Below, piece after piece: positions 1 to 8,512 of a stretch of DNA of 20,655 nt. How positions within the stretch are numbered: position 1 is the stretch's first letter; every line of letters begins with the position of its first letter. Origin of the DNA: DYHD01 sp037445375 (lineage in GTDB: Bacteria; Nitrospirota; Thermodesulfovibrionia; Thermodesulfovibrionales; Dissulfurispiraceae); assembly GCA_037445375.1 (NCBI GenBank), contig JBBIKS010000042.1, forward strand, positions 1 through 20,655, in the 5' to 3' direction. The notes under the pieces are model-generated. The model was not told the DNA's origin, ran no database searches, and worked only from the letters and a program-made list of their open reading frames with translations. The position numbers and the translations under genes are program-made.

Positions 1-69
1 ATCCTCCTTTGGAGGTAGCAGCGTAAAACAGGACATTTCTATTTTGGCTTGACATGAGGAAAAAATTAA

Positions 70-885
70 ATGTTAAAAATAAATGAAAAACTAATGGTAG
101 GAAGGATATCTTATCTTAATCTTTTCCCGATTTATCATGCGATTCAAAGCAAATGCAATTGTTCCCAGTATGAGTTCATCGAGGGTGTCCCTTCCGAATT
201 AAATAAGATGATCAGGGAAGGAAAGATTGATATTAGCCCATCTTCATCCATTGAGTATATAAGGAATTCTCATCTTTATGAGCTTATTGAGGGGCATTCT
301 ATCAGTTGTTCTGGGTGTATTGCGAGTATCTTGTTATTCTCAAGAAAGCCTATCGGTGAGCTTAACGGCAGCAAAATATATGTAACCAGCCAGTCTGAAA
401 CATCTATTGCACTGCTTAATATCGTGCTTAAAAAGTTTTATGGAATTCAATGTGATTTAGTAGTTGCAAAAAAACCGGAAAACTCTAATGGCGAGGCATT
501 TTTTCTGATAGGGGATGATGCCCTCAAAATAAATAAGAAATTATCGGTTGGCAGTCCATCATTTTTAGTGTATGATCTTGGGCAGATATGGGCAGAGCAT
601 ACAAACCTTCCTTTTGTTTTTGCCCTTTGGATTGCAAGAAAAGATATTTATTATAATAGAGCCAAAAAACAGCTGCTTGAAAGATTTATCTCTGATCTTG
701 ATAACGCAAAGGAAATATTTAATAAAGAAGAACTTCACAGAATCTTGCAATCGGCGGCTATCAGCGATTTTCTATCTGAAGATGAGATAGTTTCATATTG
801 GAATAAAATCAGCTATAACCTGACAGAGAAACACAAGGAAGCTCTTGATCTCTTCAGGCAGTATCTTCAAGAGATATCTTATTAG
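70..885 (+). CDS. mqnA: Chorismate dehydratase MqnA (futalosine pathway of menaquinone synthesis)
   Basis: MqnA converts chorismate to 3-[(1-carboxyvinyl)oxy]benzoate, the first step of the futalosine route to menaquinone, in the cytoplasm. The 271-residue protein has the family's N-terminal GRISYLNLFPIY stretch (about residues 11-22), the EGVPSELN and DISPSSSIEY segments of the periplasmic-binding-protein-like fold, and later FLIGDDALK and YDLGQIWAEHTNLPFVFALW. Length fits the family. The ATG at 70 is preceded by GAGGA at 56-60 with a 9-base spacer; an internal ATG at 94 would also keep the conserved core. It stands alone on the + strand, convergent with pgk, and no other mqn gene is visible. 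Assignment is from recognised motifs and is strong. Confidence 0.9.
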   Translation: MLKINEKLMVGRISYLNLFPIYHAIQSKCNCSQYEFIEGVPSELNKMIREGKIDISPSSSIEYIRNSHLYELIEGHSISCSGCIASILLFSRKPIGELNGSKIYVTSQSETSIALLNIVLKKFYGIQCDLVVAKKPENSNGEAFFLIGDDALKINKKLSVGSPSFLVYDLGQIWAEHTNLPFVFALWIARKDIYYNRAKKQLLERFISDLDNAKEIFNKEELHRILQSAAISDFLSEDEIVSYWNKISYNLTEKHKEALDLFRQYLQEISY

Positions 886-926
886 CCCGAAAAATCAACT
901 TAGATCTTTATGCAGCAGATATAATT

Positions 927-1033
927 TAGTGTCAGTCTCAGAAAAGGCGAGAGACGACAGACGAGGGCGAATAATCGTCCCTCGTCTTAGCGAAGCGTCG
1001 TCCGTCAACCGTGATGTTCTGACAGTGACACTA
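927..1033. repeat. Short inverted-repeat element, first half of composite repeat copy 1
   Basis: The ends are inverted: TGTCAGTCTCAGAA (930-943) matches the reverse complement of 1017-1030 at 12 of 14 positions, each followed outward by TA. The inside is GC-richer and self-complementary (GACGAGGG near 960 against CCCTCGTC near 980). The same element, diverged, lies at 15774-15881. No credible reading frame crosses it. It looks like a small non-autonomous mobile element; the mobilising enzyme is unknown. Confidence 0.6.
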
Positions 1034-1037
1034 AGCA

Positions 1038-1168
1038 GAGTATGTTTATAAACTGCTTGCAACTCTTTTCTGTCATTTCGAGCAGAGCGAGAAATCTTTA
1101 ATTTTCAGAACTCCTCCCTTCAGTAGGAATGATAACAGCACAGATTTATCCACTTTATAGACAAACTA
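1038..1168. repeat. MITE-like element, family copy 1
   Basis: The left end GAGTATGTTTATAAA (from 1038) is inverted relative to the right end, whose reverse complement from 1168 reads TAGTTTGTCTATAAAGT. Positions 1043-1107 are identical, base for base, to 15900-15964. The core includes the TGTCATTTCGAGC...GCGAGAAATCTTT type of intergenic repeat. Together with 927-1033 it fills most of the 387-base gap between mqnA and pgk (886-1272). I see no gene in that gap. Confidence 0.75.
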
Positions 1169-1209
1169 TAAGTAGGTTTTCGGGTCTCATGCCTGTATTC
1201 GAAAATTTA

Positions 1210-1230
1210 TAGCTGCTCCTATTACAGCTT
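1210..1230 (-). terminator. Weak hairpin downstream of pgk
   Basis: Read on the minus strand after the pgk stop, AGCTG (1225-1229) and CAGCT (1211-1215) form a 5-base stem with a 9-base loop, followed by an A/T-rich stretch containing TTTT (about 1203-1206). It is a poor factor-independent terminator and is listed only as the best candidate. Confidence 0.2.
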
Positions 1231-1272
1231 AAAGCGTTCAAGCAATAGGTAAATTGGCAAAAAGGGCTGAAA

Positions 1273-2481
1273 TTATTTCTTTTCCGTCAATGCCGAAATA
1301 CCGGGCAGTTCTTTGCCTTCGAGCAGTTGAAGAGAAGCGCCGCCGCCAGTAGAGATAAATGTTATCGCATCACTGACCCCTGCTTTGTGCACTGCATAGT
1401 CTGTATCTCCGCCTCCAACAATAGTCATAGCATACGCATCCGCGACAGAATTGGCTACGGCTGTTGTGCCTCTTGAGAATGCATCAATCTCAAACACTCC
1501 CATGGGACCGTTCCATATTATTGTTTTGGCATTTTGTATTGCCTCAGAAAAAAGCTTCACTGAGGCGGGTCCAATGTCGAGAGCTTTCCATCCCTTAGGT
1601 ATTTCCTGAGTTGTAACGATCTTTGTCTCGACTCCAGCTACTACTTCCTGTGCAATAACACAATCAACAGGGAGATAAAATTTAACCTTTTTATTTTTAA
1701 GGCTTTCCATGATGCTTTTAGCAAGGTCAAGCATGTCAGGTTCAACGATAGAGTCACCAATTTCGTAATCAAGCGCTTTTATGAATGTAAATGCCATGCC
1801 ACCCCCGACTATAACCTTATCAACCTTATCAACGAGATTACCCAAGACACCAATCTTGCCAGAAACCTTAGAGCCGCCCAGAATAGCTACAAAAGGTCTT
1901 ATGGGATCTTCTACTGAGCCTTTAAGGTATTCTATCTCCTTTTTCATCAAAAAGCCGGCTGCGGCTGGTAAAAACTTAGGTATGCCGACAATAGAGGCAT
2001 GCGCCCTGTGGGATGCCCCAAATGCATCATTTACAAAATAGTCAGCAAGCCTTGAGAGGGCTTTTGCAAAGGCTGGATCATTCTTTTCTTCTTCTATATG
2101 GTAACGGAGATTTTCGAGCAGCATAACATCGCCGTTTTTCATTTTTGATACCAAGCTCTCTACCTGACTACCAATGCATTCAGGAGCAAAGATAACCTCT
2201 TTGTTTAAAAGTCTCTGTAGTCTTCTTGCAACTGGAGCCAAACTGTAACGAGGGTCTATTTTGCCTTTTGGTCTGCCGAGGTGTGAAGCAAGAATGACCT
2301 TTGCGCCTTCGTCAATTGCATAGTTAATTGTCGGAATTGTGGAGCGTATCCTGCGGTCATCCGTTATTACCAGATTGTCATCAATAGGAACATTAAAGTC
2401 AGTCCTTATAAAAACTCTTTTGCCCTTTATGGTGAGGTCTTGAATAATCAGCTTGTTTAGTATGTCATTCTTTCTTGGCAT
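1273..2481 (-). CDS. pgk: Phosphoglycerate kinase
   Basis: Transfers phosphate from 1,3-bisphosphoglycerate to ADP in glycolysis, and the reverse in gluconeogenesis. From the chosen start the protein has 402 residues, normal for bacterial PGK. Visible signatures are RTDFNVP (26-32), ASHLGRPKG (65-73), the GGGMAFTFIKA segment, GGGDTDYAV, and the nucleotide-binding STGGGASLQLLEGKELPG near the C-terminus. A longer in-frame start at 2541 would add 20 residues and overlap gap. The ATG at 2481 is preferred because AAGGAG (2488-2493) lies 6 bases upstream and the protein then begins MPRKNDI. It follows gap by 2 bases, so the pair is almost certainly co-transcribed and may be translationally coupled. 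Confidence 0.96.
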   Translation of the reverse strand: MPRKNDILNKLIIQDLTIKGKRVFIRTDFNVPIDDNLVITDDRRIRSTIPTINYAIDEGAKVILASHLGRPKGKIDPRYSLAPVARRLQRLLNKEVIFAPECIGSQVESLVSKMKNGDVMLLENLRYHIEEEKNDPAFAKALSRLADYFVNDAFGASHRAHASIVGIPKFLPAAAGFLMKKEIEYLKGSVEDPIRPFVAILGGSKVSGKIGVLGNLVDKVDKVIVGGGMAFTFIKALDYEIGDSIVEPDMLDLAKSIMESLKNKKVKFYLPVDCVIAQEVVAGVETKIVTTQEIPKGWKALDIGPASVKLFSEAIQNAKTIIWNGPMGVFEIDAFSRGTTAVANSVADAYAMTIVGGGDTDYAVHKAGVSDAITFISTGGGASLQLLEGKELPGISALTEKK

Positions 2482-2483
2482 GT

Positions 2484-3488
2484 CTAACTCCTTTTGCTGA
2501 TGTAAAGAATAAGGTCTCTTAACCGAGAGCTGTACCCCCACTCGTTATCGTACCATGAGATGACCTTTGCCATGCGTTTTTCCATAATCTTAGTAAGGGT
2601 GGCGTCGAATATAGAAGAGTGAGGGTTTCCATTAAAGTCTATTGAGACCAGAGGCTCTTCTACATACTGAAGAACGCCTTTCATAGGTCCTTCAGCCCAT
2701 TTTTTCATAGCCAGATTGACATCTTCAGCAGTCACATCCCTGTTTAGTTCCACAACCAGATCTACGACCGAGACATTGGGCGTGGTCACTCTTATTGAGA
2801 ACCCGTCGAGCTTGCCTTTTAACTCAGGCAACACTATTCCTATAGCTTTTGCAGCACCTGTCGTTGAAGGTATCAAGGATACTGCAGCAGCTCTTGCTCT
2901 TCTCAAATCCTTGTGCGGGAGGTCTAATATCCTCTGGTCGTTGGTATATGAATGGACTGTAGTCATAAGTCCTCTTATTATCCCGAATTCCTTGTGGAGG
3001 ACTTTTGCAATAGGAGCAAGACAGTTTGTTGTGCACGAAGCATTTGAAATTATTTTGTGTTTTGAAGGATCAAGGTTTTCTTCATTAATGCCAAGGCAGA
3101 CAGTTATATCCGGCTCCTTTGCGGGTGCGGATATGATGACCCATTTGGCTCCAGCATCAAGGTGTTTTGACGCCTTCTCTCTGTCTGTAAAAAGGCCTGT
3201 GGATTCTATCGCTATGTCCACATTCAGTGCCTTCCATGGAAGGTTTTCTGGAGTTCTCTCGGCTGAGATCTTAATCTCTTTGCCATCCACTGTGATGGAA
3301 CTATCACCAGCATTCACTTCCGCATTGAAAATTCCGTGCACAGAATCATACTTTAGAAGGTGAGCGAGGGTCTTTGCATCGGCAAGGTCATTGATAGCAA
3401 CTATCTCTACATCGCTGAATCCCTTGCATGTCCTCAGAAAATTCCTCCCAATTCTTCCAAAACCATTGATAGCGACTCTTAGTGACAT
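2484..3488 (-). CDS. gap: Glyceraldehyde-3-phosphate dehydrogenase, type I
   Basis: Oxidises and phosphorylates glyceraldehyde-3-phosphate to 1,3-bisphosphoglycerate with NAD in the cytoplasm; the product is the substrate of the adjacent PGK. The 334-residue protein has the Rossmann motif GFGRIGR (9-15), aspartate 34 in AINDLAD, which favours NAD over NADP, the active-site SNASCTTNC with catalytic Cys142, the partner histidine in TTVHSYTND (His169), and WYDNEWGYSSR near the C-terminus. AAGGAGGAATTA directly before the ATG at 3488 is a strong ribosome binding site. Its stop TAG (2484-2486) sits just after the pgk ribosome binding site. It follows the DUF1015 gene by 16 bases. Confidence 0.97.
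   Translation of the reverse strand: MSLRVAINGFGRIGRNFLRTCKGFSDVEIVAINDLADAKTLAHLLKYDSVHGIFNAEVNAGDSSITVDGKEIKISAERTPENLPWKALNVDIAIESTGLFTDREKASKHLDAGAKWVIISAPAKEPDITVCLGINEENLDPSKHKIISNASCTTNCLAPIAKVLHKEFGIIRGLMTTVHSYTNDQRILDLPHKDLRRARAAAVSLIPSTTGAAKAIGIVLPELKGKLDGFSIRVTTPNVSVVDLVVELNRDVTAEDVNLAMKKWAEGPMKGVLQYVEEPLVSIDFNGNPHSSIFDATLTKIMEKRMAKVISWYDNEWGYSSRLRDLILYISKRS
2488..2493 (-). promoter_or_regulatory. Ribosome binding site that fixes the pgk start
   Basis: AAGGAG on the minus strand lies inside the last codons of gap and ends 6 bases before the ATG at 2481. It supports the 402-residue PGK over the 422-residue version starting at 2541. Confidence 0.75.
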
Positions 3489-3504
3489 TAATTCCTCCTT
3501 GGAG

Positions 3505-4761
3505 CTATTTATTGAAACTGTTAATTATAAGACCTGTTAAAAGTTTAGGATAAAAATAAGTAGATTTTGGAGGCATCCTTACATTTGCGAGGGCAGACAT
3601 CTCGACATCCTCTACCCCTGTAGGATTAAGAAAAAATGCCGCATCGTATAAAGATGACCTAACCATTTTTAAAGCCTCATCTGGATTCATTTCATAACCA
3701 AAGTCGGTAATTCCTAAAGAGCGTTTGAAAATCAATTCATGAAGGATAACCACATCAAGATTTCTAAGAGCTGGATGAATATCCTCAAGGGGGCCCCCTT
3801 TGTATTTTAAAATATACCATTTCTCTTCATTTTTTACATATAGTCCAATAGCATTTTTGCCATAAACAGACAAAATTTCAGTTATATCATTTTCAATATC
3901 ATCGTTAAATACATCAAAATAACTGCCTATTTTACTGATTATTTGCCTGCTGTCTGATATGCCTTTTATAAGCCTGTGAGTAGGAAGTATGCTTATGCCG
4001 TCATCTTGTATATTTGCGAGAAACATCATTATATAATCATAAGGTTGCAAGATGCTGCTGTTATTGTCTGTTCTATCGGTTTTGTGCATTTCCTCCTTGA
4101 ATTCAAGAGCAACTTCATACCTGTGATGACCGTCGGCTATATAAATTGCCTTGCCGTTGAATTCATTGATTATGCTTTCATATAATGAAGAGTTTTGAAT
4201 TCTGTATAGTTTATGGATAGAGCCGTCGTAATCACTGGCTGTAATCAAAGGATCATCGGTTAAGGCATCGATAATCTGAGAAGCGACCCTCTCTGGGCTG
4301 TTATAAAGCGCATAAATCGGGCTTATATTTCCATTACAAGCCCTCATAAGATCCAGTCTGTCAGCTTTAGGTTTTGAATATGTTGCCTCATGGGGATAAA
4401 CACCCTTGCCAAGTTCGTCTAACCTGACAAGGGCTATTATCCCTCTTAATTTTTGGTTTCTCCCAAAAACTGAATAATCTGCCTCATAAGCATAAAAAAA
4501 TGGTATTTCATCCCTAATGAGGATATGGTCTTTCTCCCATTGCTGGAGGTTCCCTTTAGCTCTGATATATCTGTTGTTGGTATCTGAGTCGCCTGGCAAG
4601 TCTTTACCGAAATCCACCCTCACTACATTGAACGGGCTCCTATTATATAAAGCCTCTTTGAATTCAGAAGTAATAATGTCGTAAGGCGGAGCTACAACGC
4701 TATCCCCGCTTACTTTTTGTGTATTATAGAGTATTCCTTTAAAAGGTTGAATGAGCGCCAT
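3505..4761 (-). CDS. DUF1015-family protein of unknown function
   Basis: The 418-residue protein has the hallmarks of the DUF1015 family: an N-terminal PFKGILYN...VVAPPYDII segment (6-30), VYPHEATYSKPKADRLDLMRA (121-141) and the signature ADGHHRYEVALE (209-220). There is no signal peptide or membrane segment, so it is probably cytoplasmic. The biochemical role is not known to me; in many genomes the family lies near serine-biosynthesis or central-carbon genes. Here it is the first gene of a probable operon with gap and pgk, 16 bases upstream of gap, which hints at a link to triose-phosphate/3-phosphoglycerate metabolism (inference). The ATG at 4761 has no strong ribosome binding site, but the family's usual N-terminus begins there. 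Confidence 0.88.
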   Translation of the reverse strand: MALIQPFKGILYNTQKVSGDSVVAPPYDIITSEFKEALYNRSPFNVVRVDFGKDLPGDSDTNNRYIRAKGNLQQWEKDHILIRDEIPFFYAYEADYSVFGRNQKLRGIIALVRLDELGKGVYPHEATYSKPKADRLDLMRACNGNISPIYALYNSPERVASQIIDALTDDPLITASDYDGSIHKLYRIQNSSLYESIINEFNGKAIYIADGHHRYEVALEFKEEMHKTDRTDNNSSILQPYDYIMMFLANIQDDGISILPTHRLIKGISDSRQIISKIGSYFDVFNDDIENDITEILSVYGKNAIGLYVKNEEKWYILKYKGGPLEDIHPALRNLDVVILHELIFKRSLGITDFGYEMNPDEALKMVRSSLYDAAFFLNPTGVEDVEMSALANVRMPPKSTYFYPKLLTGLIINSFNK

Positions 4762-5156
4762 TTATTAACCAGAAAAAATTTTTTTAAGGGATGTATGTTA
4801 GCATTAATCAAGGAGAAAATTAAACATTCAATCCTGAAACCTGTGTGATTAGTTGATATTATGATAGCGCAAAAATCATGCAGTCTTGCGAAGCATGATT
4901 TTTGTGTAGGGAATGCATAAATTGTCTTTATCTGTAGCACATTACGAGGCATACCACTGCGACTCGCGGAAATTCTGAGAAGGATAAATCCTGCGCAAGT
5001 TGGACGAGCTATGAGACACTCAGGGATTGAGATGAGTTTCTTTTATGCCCATGAGGCGAAGGGAACATCCGAGAGGGCATTTAAAAATTTCTAAGGTTAT
5101 TTTTCTAATCTATCCTATTATCGGCGCTCTTTGATCTGCCTCAATCATTAAAACTC
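4762..5156. other. 395-base intergenic stretch between gspN and the DUF1015 gene
   Basis: No convincing gene. It contains a perfect 12-base inverted repeat at 4870-4904 and an open + strand frame at 4921-5094 (57 codons, stop to stop, only internal ATGs) that I do not recognise and that lacks a ribosome binding site. The latter is GC-richer than its surroundings and could be a degraded gene fragment. Confidence 0.4.
4870..4904. terminator. Perfect 12-base stem-loop downstream of the T2SS operon
   Basis: CAAAAATCATGC (4870-4881) and GCATGATTTTTG (4893-4904) are exact inverse complements around an 11-base loop. It lies about 250 bases past the gspN stop and about 110 bases before the DUF1015 start, so it could end the long minus-strand T2SS transcript. 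The T-run is within the stem rather than after it, so it may instead be a repeat or an RNA processing/protection hairpin. Confidence 0.4.
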
Positions 5157-5954
5157 TCAATTTAGATTAAATAATCCCTTTAAATTAATAGGGATTACAT
5201 AATAGCCGGGTGATGCCCTAAAGGGTTCTATGAGCATAAGCAGGGACGGCTGCTTAAATGATGCATCAGGCATTAACTCCATTTTCAGGTCAAGGGCATC
5301 TCCAGTAATATTGCCTTTTATCCTTGCATACACGCCGTCTCCTTCAAGAGTGAATGATTTAACTTCAGTAATTGCATGTCTGACTGCAAGCAGCGCTTTT
5401 ATGTCATTAAACCAGTTCAGAGGCAGGATATAGCCACCGGGCAGAATAGTTGTCTTTAGCCTTGCATCTTTTACATTGAAGATTATCTCACCTTCACCTT
5501 TTATGATTTCTGCTTTTAAAGAGAGATTGCCTTCACCTTCAATATTAAGCAACTTAAGTGATTGTATTTCTCCTAATTTTATGTCTCTTCCCCGCATATT
5601 GAGGGATTTTTCTTTGGTGAGATAGTTTCCTTCAATTACCCCTGAATGTATCTGCCCTGTAAAAAATAGTTGAGGGTTTAACTTTATCAAAGACATAAAG
5701 TCAGGTTTGAGATTAACATTCCGAAGGCTAAGCAATGGGGTCTCGTCCTTCTTTTTAATCTCAATCTTATCTATAGTTAGAGTAAAAAAAAGACCTTTTT
5801 CAATGCCCTCAGGTTTTATTAAAATCTTCTCTGATTTTACTGAATTGGTTATAAAATCATGAATCATGCTTTCAGGAACAGCAATAAACCATGCTCCGAA
5901 TATCAGCAAAGCGATAAATATTGGTAATAGGATAATTATCAGTAGTATTCTCAC
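5157..5954 (-). CDS. gspN: Type II secretion system protein GspN
   Basis: An accessory inner-membrane T2SS component of the form seen in deltaproteobacteria, Leptospira and relatives. The 265-residue protein has one N-terminal membrane segment (about 4-26), then a periplasmic region of alternating short beta-strand-like stretches with repeated intermembrane-protein-like phrases (LNVEGEG-type segments near 137-160). Its exact role is unknown. The start is GTG at 5954, overlapping the gspM TGA as GTGA, with AGAGG about 8 bases upstream. It is the last gene of the gsp operon. Identification leans on operon position, size and topology more than on a strong motif. Confidence 0.75.
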   Translation of the reverse strand: MRILLIIILLPIFIALLIFGAWFIAVPESMIHDFITNSVKSEKILIKPEGIEKGLFFTLTIDKIEIKKKDETPLLSLRNVNLKPDFMSLIKLNPQLFFTGQIHSGVIEGNYLTKEKSLNMRGRDIKLGEIQSLKLLNIEGEGNLSLKAEIIKGEGEIIFNVKDARLKTTILPGGYILPLNWFNDIKALLAVRHAITEVKSFTLEGDGVYARIKGNITGDALDLKMELMPDASFKQPSLLMLIEPFRASPGYYVIPINLKGLFNLN

Positions 5955-6511
5955 TGTTTAGCCTCTGGTTGGATATTAAACATGGCAAGACTGATAGTCA
6001 TATCAAGCAGCTCTGGTTTTTCAAAGGATTTCTTCATGGTTGTCTTTTTTATGGTTAGGACAACCGGCATAGTGTCTATTTTATGTAACAGATTAATTAA
6101 CTCATTCGTGGTTATTTTCTCTATTGAGACCTCGGCTGCTTCTTCAGAGATATTTCTCTTCAACTGACGGCTTGAGACGCTTTTTATGGCTTTTATCTTG
6201 CCCTTTATGCCCAGTGAAGCTGCGATATCATTAACCACATTTGCGATGCCGCCCACTTGAGGAGTAGAAGATTTTTTTTCAGCAAATGAGACCTTTTCTT
6301 TGAGCATTTTGTAGTCGCTGCTTAAAATCATCAAATCTCGGAGCTTCGCCCTCTGCAAATCGAGCGAACTTTTTGATGACCGCTCATAGATAAGAGCAGG
6401 GATAATGAGGATAATCAGAAAGATTAAAGTCAGCAGCAAAATTCCCCTGCTGCGAGACTGCCTGTTCTGAAATAAAATCCGAATTTTTGATAAGTATTGT
6501 CCTAGACTCAC
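5951..6511 (-). CDS. gspM: Type II secretion system protein GspM
   Basis: Inner-membrane assembly-platform protein that pairs with GspL and helps position the GspE motor. The 186-residue protein has a short basic cytoplasmic N-terminus (RILFQNRQSRSR), a single membrane segment at about 23-42, and then a periplasmic coiled-coil-prone part and a ferredoxin-like domain, the usual GspM/PilO layout. Sequence conservation in the family is low, so topology and order carry the call. The start is GTG at 6511 with AAGGA 9 bases upstream, which overlaps the gspL stop. It ends in a 4-base overlap with gspN. Confidence 0.82.
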   Translation of the reverse strand: MSLGQYLSKIRILFQNRQSRSRGILLLTLIFLIILIIPALIYERSSKSSLDLQRAKLRDLMILSSDYKMLKEKVSFAEKKSSTPQVGGIANVVNDIAASLGIKGKIKAIKSVSSRQLKRNISEEAAEVSIEKITTNELINLLHKIDTMPVVLTIKKTTMKKSFEKPELLDMTISLAMFNIQPEAKQ

Positions 6512-6517
6512 AGCGGC

Positions 6518-7594
6518 TTATCCTTTAATAATTATAGTAAATAATATCTTGTTTTCAGACAATGGTTTTATATCCGAGATGGAAACATTCTGATATTTTT
6601 CTGAAAGGGACCTCTTCATCTCATCCAGATCGCTCAACGAAGCTGCCTCCCCTTTTATAGTAAAAATCTCCTTTTCAAGATTGAGTTCTTCAACTACTAT
6701 CCCCTTTGATTTTTTATTAGATAGGTCTATCAAATGTTCAAGCGGATACACTCCTATCAATATATCAGCCTTTTCTTTGATGTTTTTCATGTGTGATTTC
6801 ATCTGATAAAGCTCATCGGTTATCTTTTTGTCTGCTGGAAAAAAGGATGAATAAACATTTCTCATTTCTTGTTTTATAGAGGATATCTCATTATTTGTGA
6901 TGAATATCCTGAGTCCTAAAATTGCATTAATTATAAATGCAAGAGATATCAAGAGAATAAGCATCAGTTTGATTTTATTGGAGTATTTTTCTATATCCTT
7001 GCGGTATGCAAATTCCCCTGTTCTTAAATTAATCGTGGGCGCCTTGAGTTCTGCAATGGCTGAATTTATTCTGTCTTCATCTGGAATTTTCTCAGGCGCA
7101 ACAAGCTCTGAGGCAATATTTTCCCTTTTATCCCTGATAATACGGCCAAGTTCAAGAGATGTAATTGTATGCGGGTCAATATTAAGAGATGCAATTTTTT
7201 TTATAATATCACCCAATTTCTTCTTATCAATATATGCTGCCAGTATTTTATTATTATCTCCAAAGGCATCAAGCACTGTGAAATCATAAATAATGCTCCC
7301 GCTGCCGCTGATGATTAAATTATCCAGCTCAAAAGGGATTACCTTGCAGAGCTTTTCTTTTTCAGCAAAAGGGAACTCCAATATCCTGAAATTCAAAAAT
7401 GCTGCCGGAAGGCTTAAATAAAATTCGCTCACTTCTTTAAGGGATTCTTGTTGTGGGTTTTCAGTTTTACTGAGCAGTTTATATCCTTCAGAGGTTTGAT
7501 TGAAGATGTATAGGTAGTATTTAATGCCGAACTCAGTTTCAATGCTGCCGCTAATTTCTGCATCATATATATCTATAAATCCGATTTTTTCCAT
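6518..7594 (-). CDS. gspL: Type II secretion system protein GspL
   Basis: Bitopic platform protein whose actin-like cytoplasmic domain binds the GspE ATPase and whose periplasmic domain binds GspM. The 358 residues split into a cytoplasmic part (1-208) with the INLRTGEFAYRKD segment (188-200) typical of the GspL/PilM-PilN junction, a membrane segment at about 209-231, a coiled coil (about 236-275) and a C-terminal ferredoxin-like periplasmic domain. It begins 12 bases after gspK with only a weak ribosome binding site, so translation may depend on coupling. gspM follows after 6 bases. Confidence 0.87.
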   Translation of the reverse strand: MEKIGFIDIYDAEISGSIETEFGIKYYLYIFNQTSEGYKLLSKTENPQQESLKEVSEFYLSLPAAFLNFRILEFPFAEKEKLCKVIPFELDNLIISGSGSIIYDFTVLDAFGDNNKILAAYIDKKKLGDIIKKIASLNIDPHTITSLELGRIIRDKRENIASELVAPEKIPDEDRINSAIAELKAPTINLRTGEFAYRKDIEKYSNKIKLMLILLISLAFIINAILGLRIFITNNEISSIKQEMRNVYSSFFPADKKITDELYQMKSHMKNIKEKADILIGVYPLEHLIDLSNKKSKGIVVEELNLEKEIFTIKGEAASLSDLDEMKRSLSEKYQNVSISDIKPLSENKILFTIIIKG

Positions 7595-7606
7595 AATTTT
7601 TTATAA

Positions 7607-8512
7607 TCAGGTCTCTTTCCAGTATTTTATAATATACGAACTGCCTCTTATTTCTACAACACACTCAATTATTCTTTTGATTCTGTTTTCTTCAGCAGCA
7701 GATATAATTCTAAAATTAACAGGCTTCACGATAATCTTTGTATGTCCTAGTCCAAGACCGGGTGCCGCCTTCTCCACCTTGCTTATGTTATCAAAAGGTC
7801 TTGCAAGGATAATTTTCTCAGCCTGATCCTTCGTAATACCATCTGCAAGCGACATTATAACAGGTTCTGGCGCAGTATTTATGTTAATAAACTGGAGATT
7901 ATTCTTGTCAACTGCATAAACCGTGATGTAAGGGAGGAGCCGGTAATATATTTCCTGATTAAACCCTTTTATAAGAAGTATTTCATCGGTGCTTTCGATC
8001 AATGAATTCTTTGCATTGTCCTCTGAGTCCTTATGTCTGGGTTCATTATCTTTGTCAATCCAGTCTGCCACATAATCGGCTAAATATTCCTGAAGTTCGA
8101 GGTTTTTAAGAAGCCTCCTGAAAAGATTATATGCCTCTCTATTTAATTTCTGGTTTTCGTTTATGATCGAATTGAGATTAAAACGTGAGTTTTCATCCTC
8201 AACACTGACAATAGCATCCCCTTGAAAATCACTCAGAATCTCAGAGACAGGGATTGTAATCTTAGGCGGGAATCTATATATTTCAGATTGTGGAATATCG
8301 GAGATAGTCTTTATCGCCAGGGATACCCCTGATCTCGACACCAGTGAGATTCTCTGAGTGTCCCGCCAGTTATTCAAGCTAGCAGTAGTAGTATAGACCC
8401 CGTATGAAAACTCAATTATCATAGCGGTCAGGATTGCAAGCAGCATAAGAGTAATGACGAGGGCAAGCCCTTTTTCGGATTTAATAATTTTGTTTTGATT
8501 GAGAATCTTCAT
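7607..8512 (-). CDS. gspK: Type II secretion minor pseudopilin GspK
   Basis: Large minor pseudopilin thought to cap the pseudopilus tip with GspI and GspJ. The 301-residue protein has a basic leader, the prepilin cleavage site KG|LALVITLMLLAIL (after Gly15) and a hydrophobic helix to about residue 33. Position +5 is isoleucine rather than glutamate, as is characteristic of GspK. Typical sequences follow: SRFNLNSIINE, ADYVADWIDKDNEPR and FININTAPEPVIMSLADGI, the last two in the alpha-helical domain. The start ATG overlaps the gspJ stop (ATGA, 8509-8512). Confidence 0.93.
   Translation of the reverse strand: MKILNQNKIIKSEKGLALVITLMLLAILTAMIIEFSYGVYTTTASLNNWRDTQRISLVSRSGVSLAIKTISDIPQSEIYRFPPKITIPVSEILSDFQGDAIVSVEDENSRFNLNSIINENQKLNREAYNLFRRLLKNLELQEYLADYVADWIDKDNEPRHKDSEDNAKNSLIESTDEILLIKGFNQEIYYRLLPYITVYAVDKNNLQFININTAPEPVIMSLADGITKDQAEKIILARPFDNISKVEKAAPGLGLGHTKIIVKPVNFRIISAAEENRIKRIIECVVEIRGSSYIIKYWKET

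Noticed and set aside
1..69. Riboswitch or leader before mqnA
   Set aside because: There is a small CCTCC-TTT-GGAGG hairpin at 3-15, but only 69 bases are visible and no known riboswitch core is present.
845..1051. 68-codon + strand frame downstream of mqnA
   Set aside because: It overlaps the mqnA end and then runs through the composite repeat; the translation is repeat-derived.
900..1175. CRISPR array
   Set aside because: The repeats here are inverted pairs of single elements, not regularly spaced direct repeats with unique spacers.
2716..3363. 215-codon + strand frame opposite gap
   Set aside because: It lies wholly within the strongly supported gap gene on the other strand and has no start signal or recognised motif.
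4921..5094. Possible fragment of a recombinase or other gene (57 codons, with MRHSGIEMSFFY)
   Set aside because: A faint resemblance to a tyrosine recombinase C-terminus could not be supported: no catalytic Arg/His/Tyr set in the right order, no start, and the frame is short.
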